From the NCBI RefSeq assembly GCF_003813905.1, contig NZ_RPFJ01000005.1, positions 62,001-126,000 of the forward strand: a stretch of DNA of 64,000 bases, written 5' to 3'. Each line of letters opens with the position of its first letter. Within the stretch, counting starts at the first letter, position 1. The translations under genes were made by a program, and so were the position numbers. A model generated the notes under the pieces. The model was given only the letters and a program-made list of their open reading frames with translations. It did not search any database and had not been told where the DNA came from. Below are positions 1-9,922 of the stretch, in pieces. This stretch comes from Aureibaculum marinum (lineage in GTDB: Bacteria; Bacteroidota; Bacteroidia; Flavobacteriales; Flavobacteriaceae).

Positions 1-41
1 CAATAAGTAGCTATCTAATTCAAAAAAAACTAAACAGATAA

Positions 42-3000
42 ATGTTAGAAAAATTACTAAAAGTTAAACCCATTCTAATTATCAGCTTATTATTCTTTAC
101 AATAGGCTACACACAAAATACTGTTAATTTCAATCATATTTCGCCCTCTATTAATAATAAGCCAATAGCGGTTAAAAAAACCATTCAAGATTATTTAGGA
201 AACATATTAATGGTTTGTAATGAAGGAATTCTAAAATATGATGGTTATGATTATTATCTAACAAAAAAAGAACACATCTTCCCTAATATAAAGCCTAACG
301 ATGCTATAAAAGACATTATAAAAATTAATGATAAAAAATACTGGGTTCTTACTAAATTGGGATGGCTATCTGAATTTAATCACAAGACTGGCTATTATCA
401 TAATTTGAGCGAAAGAGTATTAAATAACACACTCATTTCTGCAATATATTACAAAAATGATATTGGTTGGTTAATTTCTACTACAGGAGAATTATATCGT
501 CATAAAAACAAGAAAATAGAGCTCATAACCACCCTTAAAAGTAATGACGGTCACATTGCCAATATTAATGATTTAGTTGTTAATGAATTTAATAACCAAA
601 TTTATTTGGGCACTAAAAATGGGAAAGTTTTTAAGTACACAACAGAAAATAAAGTATTAACAGAAATTGTTGGTCCGTTTACAAATTACCCTGGTAGTAT
701 TGTTTTAACTATAGATGATTTTAATAGACTTTGGATTGGAACAGAAACTCACGGACTTTTTGTGTATGACCTTTTAAAAAAAGAATTCGTTCAAAAAAGT
801 TTATTAGCAGATAATTTACAAGATATTAATCAAGAATTATTCTTAACACTATTTAAAGATAGCTCTGGTAATATATGGGCAGGAACGGATGGTAATGGGT
901 TATATTTTATAAATACTAAAACAGGACGTACTACTATTTACACAAAAAAAGAAAAAAACAGTTTTTCTTTAAGCAGTAATACTGTATTAGACATAAATGA
1001 AGATAGCAATAACAATATTTGGGTTGCTACAAATTATGGCAGTTTAAATATTATTGCTCATACCAATAAAAACATTAATTACTTATCAGGATCTGACAGT
1101 GATAAACCCTTAAGAATACTTAGTATTTACAAATCTCAAGATTATTTATGGATTGGCACAGATGGTTGGGGACTTACACAGGTAACTTTCAATAAAGATG
1201 GAAGTACCGAAAAAAAACAGTTTTTTAAAAGAGAAGGACAAAAAAAAGGATTTTACATTCAATCTATAACAAATGACAATAATGGTAATTTATGGTTTGG
1301 TACCTATAAAAACGGTTTATGGATTTACAATATTAATAAAAACACTTTTTCTCAATTACCTATTTATAATTCTCAAAATCACAGAGCAACTGATGTAAGA
1401 AAAGTATTTACAGATTCAAAAAATAGAATCTGGGTAAGTTCAAATGTTTCTTTAAACATTTACAATTCTAACAAGCAAATTTTAGCTTCATTTGAGAAAA
1501 ACACAAAAGGTTTGGATGGCACTATAATTGAATCTATAGTAGAAGATAGTCACAACAATATATGGTTAGGTGTTTTTAATAGTGGTTTATATAAATTTGA
1601 AGAAAACCAAGGAAACCTCAACTATTCATCATTTAAAGATTATACACATTATGTTAAAGATGATGATTTTATGTTTACTGCTGTTAAATCAATGAGTATT
1701 GACTCAAAAAACAAACTATGGTTAATTACTGGGCATGGTAAATTTTTATCGTTTGACCCAACAACTAATATCTATCATGATTACAATGATTTCATAAATG
1801 GTTCTGAACAGAATTTTAATGGCATTTTAACGGACAATAACGACGAAATATGGATGACTTCAGATAACGGGATTTACCATTTTAATCCTAACAACAAACA
1901 AGTAAAAATCTATCAACTTACCGACGGATTACAAAGTAATACTTTTATGAATAGAAGCGTCTATAAAGATAGTTCTAATTTACTTTACTTTGGAGGCGTT
2001 AAAGGACTAAACTATTTTTCACCCACAAAAATTGACAAAATTGAATCAACTGCTGAACTACAGATACAACATATAGAAATTTTAAACCGCCCTATTGATT
2101 CATTTCCTGAGTTTAAAAAAAACAGTGCCTTAACAAATTTGAACACTATAAATTTAAAAAATAAACAATCTTCTTTTTCTTTTAAATTCTCTGCTATAGG
2201 TAATATTATTAATCCCAATTATTTTTATGCATACCGGTTAATAGGTTTTGATGACGATTGGATTACCAATCATTCTGAACGTGTAGCAACTTATACAAAT
2301 ATACCTCCAGGTACTTATACATTTGAGGTTAAAGCGGGTACTAAAGCTGGCGTATGGAATATTCCAGTAAAAAGGTTTACCATTATAATTGACCAACCAT
2401 GGTGGTTTAGTATACCAGCCATTATAGCTTACCTATTACTACTAGGTATTTTTATTTATCTAGTAAGACGTTGGTACAATTTAAAGAAAAGATTGTTTTT
2501 ACAAAAAATAGTACATAAAAAAGAGAAAGAAGTCAACAAGTCTAAAATAGACTTTTTCACAAAAATGTCACATGAAATTCAAACTCCTTTAACCTTAATC
2601 TTAAGCCCAATTGGAGACATGATTAAAAAGGCTACAGAGAGTGGAAATTTGTTATTAGAAGAACAATTGCAAATTATAGCTAATAATGCCACAAGGTTAT
2701 CAAAAATAGCTCAAAACTTAACCTTCATAAGAGACAATGAAGCCAATAAACTAAAGTTAACAGTATCTAAAAACGATCTTTCTGCTCATTTAAACACCAT
2801 AAAACTTTCTTTTAAAGAACAAGCTAGACAAAAACATATAGATTTTGATATACAACATGCAGGTGACCTTACAAACATTTGGTATGACAAAGAGAAATTA
2901 GAGCATATTGTTTATAATTTTTTATCCAATGCATTTAAATTCACACCTAATGATGGAAAAATTTTAATTAATGCTAGTACAATAAAAAATAATAGTAAAA

Positions 3001-4130
3001 TTAAAATTTCTGTAAAAAACTCAGGATCTATAATTCCAAAAAAAGAATTAGATAAAATTTTTAAATTGTTTTATCAAGTTTCTAAAAGTAATGGAACTGG
3101 AATTGGCTTAGCACTTTCCAAAGAGTTGACCACACTTCACAAAGGAGAAATTAAAGTGAAATCAAATAAAAAAAATGGTACCATTTTTACCATTGTTATT
3201 CCAATTACCGAAGATGCTTACACCGAGGATGAAAAAATAATATTACATGAACAAAAAGAACTTGTAAACAGAACTCCTCCTCTATTACAAAACACCTTAA
3301 GTAAAGCATTAGAAACCAACAAGTCCTCAAAAACCATTCTAATTGTAGAAGACAACATAGAATTACAGAACTTTTTGAAAAACAGCTTAAACCAACAATA
3401 CAATATTCTTTTAGCCGATAATGGAAAAGAAGGTTATCTAAAAGCGAGCAAACACACTGTTGATTTGATTATTAGCGATGTAATGATGCCTATACTTGAC
3501 GGAATTAGTATGTGTAAAAAGCTACAAAGCAATAAAGCAACTCAACATATTCCTATTATTTTACTAACTGCAAAATATTCAACATATTCAAAAATATTAG
3601 GCCTTGAATCAGGTGCAATTGAATACCTGTACAAACCTTTTAACACACAAGAATTATTTCTTAAAATAAACAATATACTAACCAGTAAAGAACATATTAT
3701 CACAGAATACAGAAAAGGAATTATAAACACCCCTAGTGTAGCAAATGAAAAATCTAAAGATGAAAAATTTTTAGAAGAACTTGTTTATGCAATAAATTCA
3801 AAACTTGAAGATTCAAATTTAAAAGTTGAAGATATTTCTAAAAAATTAAATATGAGCTACTCTACATTATACAGAAAATGTTTAGCAATTACAGGAAAAA
3901 ATGTATCCGATTTTATAATAGAATTGAGACTAAAAAAAGCAGCTATATTATTAACCAAATACAAGCATACAATTTCAGATACTGCATTCTTAACAGGATT
4001 TAACGATCCTAAATATTTTTCAAAATGCTTTAAAAAACAATTTAATAAAACCCCTCGTAAATTCTTAAAAGAATCTCAATTGATTGGGGTAAATAAACTT
4101 CTTGAAAACTATGAACTGGAACAAATTTAA
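42..4130 (+). CDS. Hybrid two-component system sensor/regulator (HTCS)
   Basis: One-polypeptide sensor kinase and transcription factor of the kind that controls carbohydrate use in Bacteroidota. Order seen: signal peptide (about 1-25), two-component propeller repeats with recurrent W-G/W-A-T blades (about 40-670), Y_Y_Y domain (about 707-783), membrane segment (about 787-812), HisKA with phospho-acceptor H844 in SHEIQTP, HATPase (about 940-1060) with N-box NFLSNAFKF and G2 box GTGIGLALS, receiver domain from about 1096 with D1146 in SDVMMP, and a C-terminal AraC-type HTH (about 1255-1350). The ATP-site G1 box is degenerate (N993-S-G-S-I instead of DxGxG). ATG start; the stop overlaps the convergent DUF5686 gene by 4 bases. 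No glycan gene adjoins it inside the window, so its target locus is not visible. Confidence 0.93.
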   Translation: MLEKLLKVKPILIISLLFFTIGYTQNTVNFNHISPSINNKPIAVKKTIQDYLGNILMVCNEGILKYDGYDYYLTKKEHIFPNIKPNDAIKDIIKINDKKYWVLTKLGWLSEFNHKTGYYHNLSERVLNNTLISAIYYKNDIGWLISTTGELYRHKNKKIELITTLKSNDGHIANINDLVVNEFNNQIYLGTKNGKVFKYTTENKVLTEIVGPFTNYPGSIVLTIDDFNRLWIGTETHGLFVYDLLKKEFVQKSLLADNLQDINQELFLTLFKDSSGNIWAGTDGNGLYFINTKTGRTTIYTKKEKNSFSLSSNTVLDINEDSNNNIWVATNYGSLNIIAHTNKNINYLSGSDSDKPLRILSIYKSQDYLWIGTDGWGLTQVTFNKDGSTEKKQFFKREGQKKGFYIQSITNDNNGNLWFGTYKNGLWIYNINKNTFSQLPIYNSQNHRATDVRKVFTDSKNRIWVSSNVSLNIYNSNKQILASFEKNTKGLDGTIIESIVEDSHNNIWLGVFNSGLYKFEENQGNLNYSSFKDYTHYVKDDDFMFTAVKSMSIDSKNKLWLITGHGKFLSFDPTTNIYHDYNDFINGSEQNFNGILTDNNDEIWMTSDNGIYHFNPNNKQVKIYQLTDGLQSNTFMNRSVYKDSSNLLYFGGVKGLNYFSPTKIDKIESTAELQIQHIEILNRPIDSFPEFKKNSALTNLNTINLKNKQSSFSFKFSAIGNIINPNYFYAYRLIGFDDDWITNHSERVATYTNIPPGTYTFEVKAGTKAGVWNIPVKRFTIIIDQPWWFSIPAIIAYLLLLGIFIYLVRRWYNLKKRLFLQKIVHKKEKEVNKSKIDFFTKMSHEIQTPLTLILSPIGDMIKKATESGNLLLEEQLQIIANNATRLSKIAQNLTFIRDNEANKLKLTVSKNDLSAHLNTIKLSFKEQARQKHIDFDIQHAGDLTNIWYDKEKLEHIVYNFLSNAFKFTPNDGKILINASTIKNNSKIKISVKNSGSIIPKKELDKIFKLFYQVSKSNGTGIGLALSKELTTLHKGEIKVKSNKKNGTIFTIVIPITEDAYTEDEKIILHEQKELVNRTPPLLQNTLSKALETNKSSKTILIVEDNIELQNFLKNSLNQQYNILLADNGKEGYLKASKHTVDLIISDVMMPILDGISMCKKLQSNKATQHIPIILLTAKYSTYSKILGLESGAIEYLYKPFNTQELFLKINNILTSKEHIITEYRKGIINTPSVANEKSKDEKFLEELVYAINSKLEDSNLKVEDISKKLNMSYSTLYRKCLAITGKNVSDFIIELRLKKAAILLTKYKHTISDTAFLTGFNDPKYFSKCFKKQFNKTPRKFLKESQLIGVNKLLENYELEQI

Positions 4131-6628
4131 AAATAAAATCCAAATCCGCCTTTAATAGCAAACTTGGTTACATCTGGCATATTCATATAATTGCCTCTAA
4201 AAACAAAGTCTATTCTTATAAATTTAAAAATATTATCAATTCCTACAAAATATTCATAATAAGGTTTTGTTGGAATGTATAAATTTCCTGCAACATTTCG
4301 TTCTGAAAGAAAAACACTTTTGTTTATATTTTGCTGAGAGAGATTACCAACTACAGCTCTTGCTCCAACAATTTCACGCCATTTTAATTTACGTAATAAA
4401 GGAATTCTTGATAATATTCTACCATTAAAATTATGTTCAATATGAATTGCAGCATATTCATCAGTCACAAAATCATAATAATTCAAAAGATCAAAAGTAC
4501 GAGGCACAGTAAAAATTGCCTGATTACCAGGAACTACGTCTAACATGGTTAACGGCACATCTCCATAGGTTTTACCAACTTCTAAGAAATATTTTAATTT
4601 CCCAAAGCCTCCCATTAACACTCTATGGTTGTAATATAATTGCAATTTATCATAATCAAAATCACTATCTAAAAACCCTTTTACACCTTTAGTATAACTT
4701 AAATACACGGTAGGATATCTACCTTCATTACTTACACTTCTTTCCACTCCATACCCTACTGGTTTACGACCAGGAGTGTATGTAATGGCCATATCTAATT
4801 CTGTTTGTTTTATTTTTGATTGGATACTACCGTTTTCATCTAAATAACTTATGTTAAACAGAGAGTCTGGAGCTGCAGAACGCATGGTTTTATAAGTAGC
4901 TCCAAGTCTAAAATTAAGATTTTTTACAGGCTCAACATCAACTGCAAAATTTGACAAATTCATATTTGTCAATCTATAATTTTCTCCTCTAGCAAAAAAC
5001 GATGATGATGCAAAACTTCTACTTAGCACATCATTTGCTGTTGTTAAACTCACTCCAGTTTGTTCAACATCTCTTCTATTACCTGCAGAAAGAATAATTC
5101 TATTTTGCTTATCTACTAGCCACTTACCAGAAACGCCGTATTTAAATTTATTATCTTTAAAACCATAAGCCGTATAGCCTTCTAATCTCCAAGTATCATT
5201 TTGAGTAAAATAAGTTCTACCTCCTACCCTAACTCTAAATCCTTCAATATCATTACTTCCAAAAGAAGAAAATAAAGGTCCATAATCAAAGCCTTCAAAT
5301 AGTTCCCAATAACCAGTAGCTAACGTAGCACCTACATTATAGAGTTGCTTAAATCTACGTACAGTTTTTAATGTATCTAACATTTTATATATCCCTACCT
5401 CATCATCATTTAATTTTTCCATTCGGTTTTCTTTCCAAAAATTGTCTGGCCTATTGTATATTTCTTTTTCATAAGCAAAAACTTTTGGTTTATACACTTC
5501 TTCGTCACGTTCTTTTTCGAATTCATAATTATTAAATAACGTGGTTCTTCTACCATAAACCCCTTTAGACTTATCTTTGTTTGTAAAAGCAAAATCAGAC
5601 ATCATATGATCTCTTTTCAATAAAAAAACAGAGTCATTTAAAACGTCAAATTCTTGCTCTACATAAATCTCTTTAACCCAATTTATATTAGCACTTCGGG
5701 AGGCATTCATTTCAATTTCCTTGATAGCAAAAGTGGTGTCGTTTACCCAAAAATCACCTTTAAAAGTAAGTTCATTTTTTCGTCTTGGATAAAACACAAT
5801 ATTGTAACACCATTTGTTGCCAATATATGCACTATCTGCCAACACATAATTATAAACAGAAACGCCTGTTCTAGAAAGAGGACTGGTAAAACTTTTATCA
5901 AAAAACTTGAGGTAATTATCGTAAATATTATAATCTACATACAACTGTTTAACAAACTCTATTAATTCTTGATTAGTGTCAAATCCAGAATTTTTATTTG
6001 CAATTAATTCTTCATTTGATTTTTTAATAGGTTCATTTTTGCCATAAACTTTGTATAAAGCCTCATTAATAAAAATTGGTAAATAAGGTTTTCCTGTTAT
6101 ATTTGAAGTATCTACTTTTTCAAAAACAAACTCCATGCCTTTAAAAAGTCGTTTTTTCTTAAATTTCTCATCAATATTATTAAGATCAAACTCTATTTTT
6201 TCATACTTATCATACTCATACTGTTTGTAAAGACTTAATCCATTTTGTCGTTTCTTAGCCCATATTTTCTTCAATATCTCAACTGCTGGGTTTCCTTTCT
6301 TTTTTGTTTTACCGGTATAAATCATTACTTCTTTTAAAGTAGCAGCATCCTCTTTTAATTCAATTTTTAAATCAAAATTTCTAGATTTTAATGGAATTAT
6401 CTTGGTTTCATATCCAATAAAAGAAATTAACAACTCAGTATAAGTTTTCTCTGACTCAATGTAAAATTTCCCATTTTCATCTGAAACCCCACCTTCTGTA
6501 GACCCCTTAAAAATAATATTAGCAAAGGGTATAGGCTCTCCCTGCTCGTCAACAATATGACCACTAACTTTTACTTGCGAAAAAGCAAAAGAGGTTAACA
6601 ATAAAAAAAATATTATTAGATATCTCAA
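4127..6628 (-). CDS. DUF5686 / carboxypeptidase-regulatory-like outer-membrane protein
   Basis: Predicted outer-membrane protein of unknown role common in Bacteroidota. An N-terminal signal peptide (about 1-17) is followed by a CarboxypepD_reg-like beta-sandwich (about 19-95, pattern VSGHIVDEQGEPIPFANI) and then a long region rich in alternating beta strands, ending in GGFGFYF; a terminal aromatic residue is typical of beta-barrels inserted by the BAM machinery. The start codon is TTG at 6626-6628; the next upstream ATG in frame is cut off by a TAA. Its 3' end overlaps the hybrid regulator convergently by 4 bases. Transcribed separately from pdhB, which has its own terminator. Family assignment is firm, function is not. 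Confidence 0.85.
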   Translation of the reverse strand: MRYLIIFFLLLTSFAFSQVKVSGHIVDEQGEPIPFANIIFKGSTEGGVSDENGKFYIESEKTYTELLISFIGYETKIIPLKSRNFDLKIELKEDAATLKEVMIYTGKTKKKGNPAVEILKKIWAKKRQNGLSLYKQYEYDKYEKIEFDLNNIDEKFKKKRLFKGMEFVFEKVDTSNITGKPYLPIFINEALYKVYGKNEPIKKSNEELIANKNSGFDTNQELIEFVKQLYVDYNIYDNYLKFFDKSFTSPLSRTGVSVYNYVLADSAYIGNKWCYNIVFYPRRKNELTFKGDFWVNDTTFAIKEIEMNASRSANINWVKEIYVEQEFDVLNDSVFLLKRDHMMSDFAFTNKDKSKGVYGRRTTLFNNYEFEKERDEEVYKPKVFAYEKEIYNRPDNFWKENRMEKLNDDEVGIYKMLDTLKTVRRFKQLYNVGATLATGYWELFEGFDYGPLFSSFGSNDIEGFRVRVGGRTYFTQNDTWRLEGYTAYGFKDNKFKYGVSGKWLVDKQNRIILSAGNRRDVEQTGVSLTTANDVLSRSFASSSFFARGENYRLTNMNLSNFAVDVEPVKNLNFRLGATYKTMRSAAPDSLFNISYLDENGSIQSKIKQTELDMAITYTPGRKPVGYGVERSVSNEGRYPTVYLSYTKGVKGFLDSDFDYDKLQLYYNHRVLMGGFGKLKYFLEVGKTYGDVPLTMLDVVPGNQAIFTVPRTFDLLNYYDFVTDEYAAIHIEHNFNGRILSRIPLLRKLKWREIVGARAVVGNLSQQNINKSVFLSERNVAGNLYIPTKPYYEYFVGIDNIFKFIRIDFVFRGNYMNMPDVTKFAIKGGFGFYF

Positions 6629-6732
6629 TAGTTATAGTTTTAAGTTCATAAAAGCCCCACTAAACATCTAATTTTCAAACGCCTTATTTAGGGATTAAAG
6701 TATCTTTTTAGTAGATATTCTTTATTAAATTC

Positions 6733-6769
6733 ATAAAAAAACCTTTTACAAGTTATTTGTAAAAGGTTT
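6733..6769 (-). terminator. Intrinsic terminator of pdhB
   Basis: A 13-bp perfect stem (6739-6751 pairing with 6757-6769, arm AAACCTTTTACAA) with a 5-base loop. On the minus strand it is followed by a T-run (A-run at 6734-6740 on the plus strand). It lies just past the pdhB stop codon. Confidence 0.8.
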
Positions 6770-6791
6770 GATTATTACAAATTTAATGCCA

Positions 6792-7772
6792 TTATTTTAC
6801 GTACATCACAGACTTAACGGCTTTTACAACATCATTTGCATTTGGCAACCATTCTTCTAAAAGAACAGGAGAATATGCCGCTGGAGTATCTGCTGTAGTT
6901 ATTCTTTGAATTGGAGCATCTAAGAAATCAAAAGCCTGCTCTTGAACTTGATAAGTAATTTCAGATGCAACACTAGCAAACGGCCATGCTTCCTCAAGAA
7001 TTACTAGTCTATTTGTTTTCTTAACTGATTTCAAAATCGTATCATGGTCCATCGGTCTTACTGTTCGTAAATCAACAATTTCAACAGATATATTCTCTTT
7101 TTCTAAAATTTCTGCTGCTTTAAAAGCTTCTTTTATAATTTTACCAAAAGAAACAATAGTAACATCTGTACCTTCTCTTTTAATTTCTGCAACCCCTATT
7201 GGCAAAACATATTCACCTTCTGGCACTTCTCCTTTATCTCCGTACATTTGTTCCGATTCCATGAAAATAACGGGATCATCATCACGGATAGCTGCTTTCA
7301 ATAATCCTTTAGCATCATATGGTGTAGATGGTACAATTACTTTTAACCCAGGTGTGTTTGCATACCAATTTTCAAACGCTTGCGAATGAGTAGCACCCAA
7401 TTGTCCTGCAGAGGCTGTTGGACCTCTAAATACTATCGGACAATTAAACTGACCACCAGACATTTGTCTAATTTTAGCTGCGTTATTTATTATTTGATCA
7501 ATACCTACTAGCGAAAAGTTAAAGGTCATATACTCTACAATAGGTCTGTTTCCATTCATGGCTGAACCAATAGCAATACCCGCAAAACCAAGTTCGGCAA
7601 TTGGCGTATCAATAACACGTTTGGGACCAAATTCGTCTAACATCCCTTTTGAAGCTTTGTAAGCACCATTGTATTCGGCAACTTCTTCTCCCATTAAAAA
7701 AATAGACTCGTCTCTACGCATTTCTTCGCTCATTGCCTCGCAAATGGCTTCTCTAAATTGAATTGTTCTCAT
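6792..7772 (-). CDS. pdhB: Pyruvate dehydrogenase E1 component, beta subunit
   Basis: Beta subunit of the thiamine-diphosphate-dependent E1 of the pyruvate dehydrogenase complex, which decarboxylates pyruvate and passes the acetyl group to E2 lipoyl domains. The protein shows the transketolase pyrimidine-binding region (EEVAEYNGAYKASKGM, then TPIAELGFAGIAIG) and the C-terminal transketolase domain (PVEL-like DLRTVRPMDHDTIL). The start chosen is the ATG at 7770-7772 (MRTIQFREAICEAM), giving 326 residues, the usual length; an upstream TTG would add eight residues without support. The alpha subunit and E2 are not in the window, so the gene stands alone here. It is divergent from etfB across a 255-base gap that carries a perfect palindrome. 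Confidence 0.95.
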   Translation of the reverse strand: MRTIQFREAICEAMSEEMRRDESIFLMGEEVAEYNGAYKASKGMLDEFGPKRVIDTPIAELGFAGIAIGSAMNGNRPIVEYMTFNFSLVGIDQIINNAAKIRQMSGGQFNCPIVFRGPTASAGQLGATHSQAFENWYANTPGLKVIVPSTPYDAKGLLKAAIRDDDPVIFMESEQMYGDKGEVPEGEYVLPIGVAEIKREGTDVTIVSFGKIIKEAFKAAEILEKENISVEIVDLRTVRPMDHDTILKSVKKTNRLVILEEAWPFASVASEITYQVQEQAFDFLDAPIQRITTADTPAAYSPVLLEEWLPNANDVVKAVKSVMYVK

Positions 7773-7840
7773 AGTTATTATATAATTACCATGCAAAAAT
7801 AGAAAATAAAGGCTAGTTTATAAGGTTATGTTTTAAATAT

Positions 7841-7862
7841 TTTACTATGCATGCATAGTAAA
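7841..7862. promoter_or_regulatory. Perfect 22-bp palindrome, candidate operator
   Basis: The half site TTTACTATGCA is followed directly by its exact complement, with no mismatch and no spacer. It lies between divergent pdhB and etfB. Sixteen bases to its right is TAACTTCG (7878-7885), similar to the Bacteroidota -7 element TAnnTTTG, so the palindrome would overlap the upstream part of an etfB promoter. A dyad of this form fits a dimeric winged-helix or TetR-type repressor encoded elsewhere; the protein is not identifiable from here. Confidence 0.6.
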
Positions 7863-8027
7863 TTGAAAAAAAAGTAGTAACTTCGCTTTAAATAATATTA
7901 ATTGTTTTATAAATGATTTACTATAACTCATATTAAGCAAGAATTAATTTAATTTTATGGTATTCATTTTAACCTACAAAACTAATTTAAGATTAGGTTT
8001 TACAATTAAAAATCAAAAAATTAACAG

Positions 8028-8774
8028 ATGAAAATATTAGTTTGTATAAGTCATGTTCCTGACACTACTTCAAAAATTAACTTTACAGATGAAAACTCAA
8101 AATTTGATACTAACGGTGTTCAATTTGTAATAAATCCTTACGATGAATTTGTATTGACTAGAGCCATGTGGTTTAAAGAAAAACAAGGTGCTTCAGTTAC
8201 TGTTGTTAATGTAGGTAATGCTACCAATGAGCCCACTTTACGAAAAGCATTAGCCATTGGTGCTGATGAAGCTATTCGTGTAAATGCAGATGCTACGGAT
8301 GGGTATTTTGTTGCAAAACAATTAGCCGAAGTTGTTAAAAATGGTGATTTTGACTTAATACTAGCCGGTAGAGAATCTATTGATTATAATGGCGGAATGG
8401 TTCCTGGTATGCTTGCTGGTATATTAGATTTTAACTTTGTTAATGCTTGCATTGGCTTAGAAGTTGATGGCAACACTGCTACCGTCATTAGAGAAATTGA
8501 TGGAGGTAAAGAAACTTTAAACACTAATTTACCACTGGTTATTGGAGGTCAAAAGGGAATAGTAGAAGAAAAGGATTTACGTATACCAAATATGAGAGGA
8601 ATTATGATGGCTAGAAAAAAACCATTATCGGTTGTAGAGCCTGTATCTTTTGATGCTACCACTCAATCAATAAAATTTGAAAAACCAGAAGCTAAAGGTG
8701 CAGTAAAATTAATAGATGCTAACAATGTTGGCGAATTGATTAATTTGTTACACAATGAAGCCAAAGTAATCTAA
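8028..8774 (+). CDS. etfB: Electron transfer flavoprotein beta subunit
   Basis: Small subunit of ETF, which takes electrons from acyl-CoA dehydrogenases and related flavoenzymes and passes them to the quinone pool through ETF dehydrogenase. 248 residues, normal family length. Visible family signatures are the N-terminal KILVCISHVPDT, the AMP-binding region (AGRESIDYNGGMVPGMLA) and the recognition-loop area near LPLVIGGQKGIVEEKDLRIPN. It is followed by etfA after 83 bases, which contain a short repeat (ATCTAAAGTTTA-like, twice) but no terminator, so the two are probably co-transcribed. The palindrome upstream suggests control together with fatty-acid or branched-chain catabolism (inference). 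Confidence 0.95.
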   Translation: MKILVCISHVPDTTSKINFTDENSKFDTNGVQFVINPYDEFVLTRAMWFKEKQGASVTVVNVGNATNEPTLRKALAIGADEAIRVNADATDGYFVAKQLAEVVKNGDFDLILAGRESIDYNGGMVPGMLAGILDFNFVNACIGLEVDGNTATVIREIDGGKETLNTNLPLVIGGQKGIVEEKDLRIPNMRGIMMARKKPLSVVEPVSFDATTQSIKFEKPEAKGAVKLIDANNVGELINLLHNEAKVI

Positions 8775-8857
8775 AAGTGCGAAAACAACGCACATTAATA
8801 TGCTGAAATTCTAAAATTCAGTACATCTAAAGTTTAATATCTAAAGTTTAAAAATAT

Positions 8858-9826
8858 ATGTCTGTACTAGTATACGCAGAATCCTCTGAAGGAAAATTTA
8901 AAAAAATTGCTTTTGAAACCGTATCTTATGGTAAAAAAGTAGCCGAACTACTTGAAACAAGTTTAAGCGTAGTTACCATAAATGCTAATAATGTATCTTC
9001 ATTATCTGATTATGGAGCACAAAAAATTATTACTGTTAATAATGATAAATTAAACACTTTTAATGCTAAGGCCTATGCTGATGTTTTAAAGCAAGTGGCA
9101 GAAAAGGAAAGTGCTAATATTGTCATTATCGATTCTAGTAATAACGGATTATATCTTGCTCCTTTACTAGCAGTAAACCTAGAAGCTGGCTACGCTTCAA
9201 ATGTTGTTGAAGCACCAAGTTCAATTTCACCATTTACTGTAAAACGCAAAGCTTTTTCTAACAAAGCATTTAATACAACTGAAATAAAAACTGATAAGAA
9301 AGTAATCGGATTAGCTAAAAACTCTTTTGGGTTGGTAGAAAACAAATCTACAGCCACTGAAGAAACTTTTTCTCCTACACTTACTGATGGTGATTTTAAT
9401 ATCAATTCAACTTCAGTAGATAAAGCAAAAGGAAAAATTACTATTGCTGATGCTGATATTGTGGTATCTGGTGGTCGTGGTTTAAAAGGTCCTGAAAATT
9501 GGGGCATGATAGAAGAACTAGCTGATGTTTTAGGTGCGGCCACAGCGTGCTCTAAACCTGTATCAGATTTAGGATGGAGACCACACAGCGAGCATGTTGG
9601 ACAAACAGGAAAACCTGTTGCTTCTAATTTATATATAGCAATAGGAATTTCAGGAGCAATACAACACCTAGCCGGAATCAATTCGTCAAAAGTAAAAGTT
9701 GTTATCAATAATGACCCAGAAGCTCCATTTTTTAAAGCTGCTGACTATGGTATTGTTGGTGATGCTTTTGAAGTTGTTCCAAAATTAATTGAAAAGTTAA
9801 AAGAATTTAAGGCTCAAAACACATAA
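8858..9826 (+). CDS. etfA: Electron transfer flavoprotein alpha subunit
   Basis: Large subunit of ETF carrying the FAD. 322 residues. The C-terminal FAD-binding domain is clear: VVSGGRGLKGPENWGMIEEL, SKPVSDLGWRPHSEHVGQTGK, and YIAIGISGAIQHLAGI with the conserved Q/H region, ending NNDPEAPFFKAADYGIVGDAFEVVP. Pairs with etfB immediately upstream; a terminator follows 28 bases downstream. Nothing unusual in length or composition. Confidence 0.95.
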   Translation: MSVLVYAESSEGKFKKIAFETVSYGKKVAELLETSLSVVTINANNVSSLSDYGAQKIITVNNDKLNTFNAKAYADVLKQVAEKESANIVIIDSSNNGLYLAPLLAVNLEAGYASNVVEAPSSISPFTVKRKAFSNKAFNTTEIKTDKKVIGLAKNSFGLVENKSTATEETFSPTLTDGDFNINSTSVDKAKGKITIADADIVVSGGRGLKGPENWGMIEELADVLGAATACSKPVSDLGWRPHSEHVGQTGKPVASNLYIAIGISGAIQHLAGINSSKVKVVINNDPEAPFFKAADYGIVGDAFEVVPKLIEKLKEFKAQNT

Positions 9827-9854
9827 TTTTAGTAAATTGTGCCTCTTAAAAAGG

Positions 9855-9904
9855 CTGTCTAATCTATTGGATATGTAAGTCCTTGAATTAGACAGTTTTT
9901 TTTT
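9855..9904 (+). terminator. Intrinsic terminator of etfBA
   Basis: Arms CTGTCTAAT (9855-9863) and ATTAGACAG (9887-9895) form a 9-bp stem with a 23-base loop, followed by nine T residues. Confidence 0.75.
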
Positions 9905-9922
9905 ATCTATTTAAATTTTAAT

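Noticed and set aside
7773-7796. Longer pdhB beginning at an upstream TTG
   Set aside because: Adds eight residues not seen in the family; the ATG at 7772 gives the conserved MRTIQFREAICEAM start.
9190-9708. Long minus-strand open frame opposite etfA
   Set aside because: It lies wholly inside etfA, whose family motifs are clear on the plus strand; the opposite frame is an artefact of codon bias and shows no domain.
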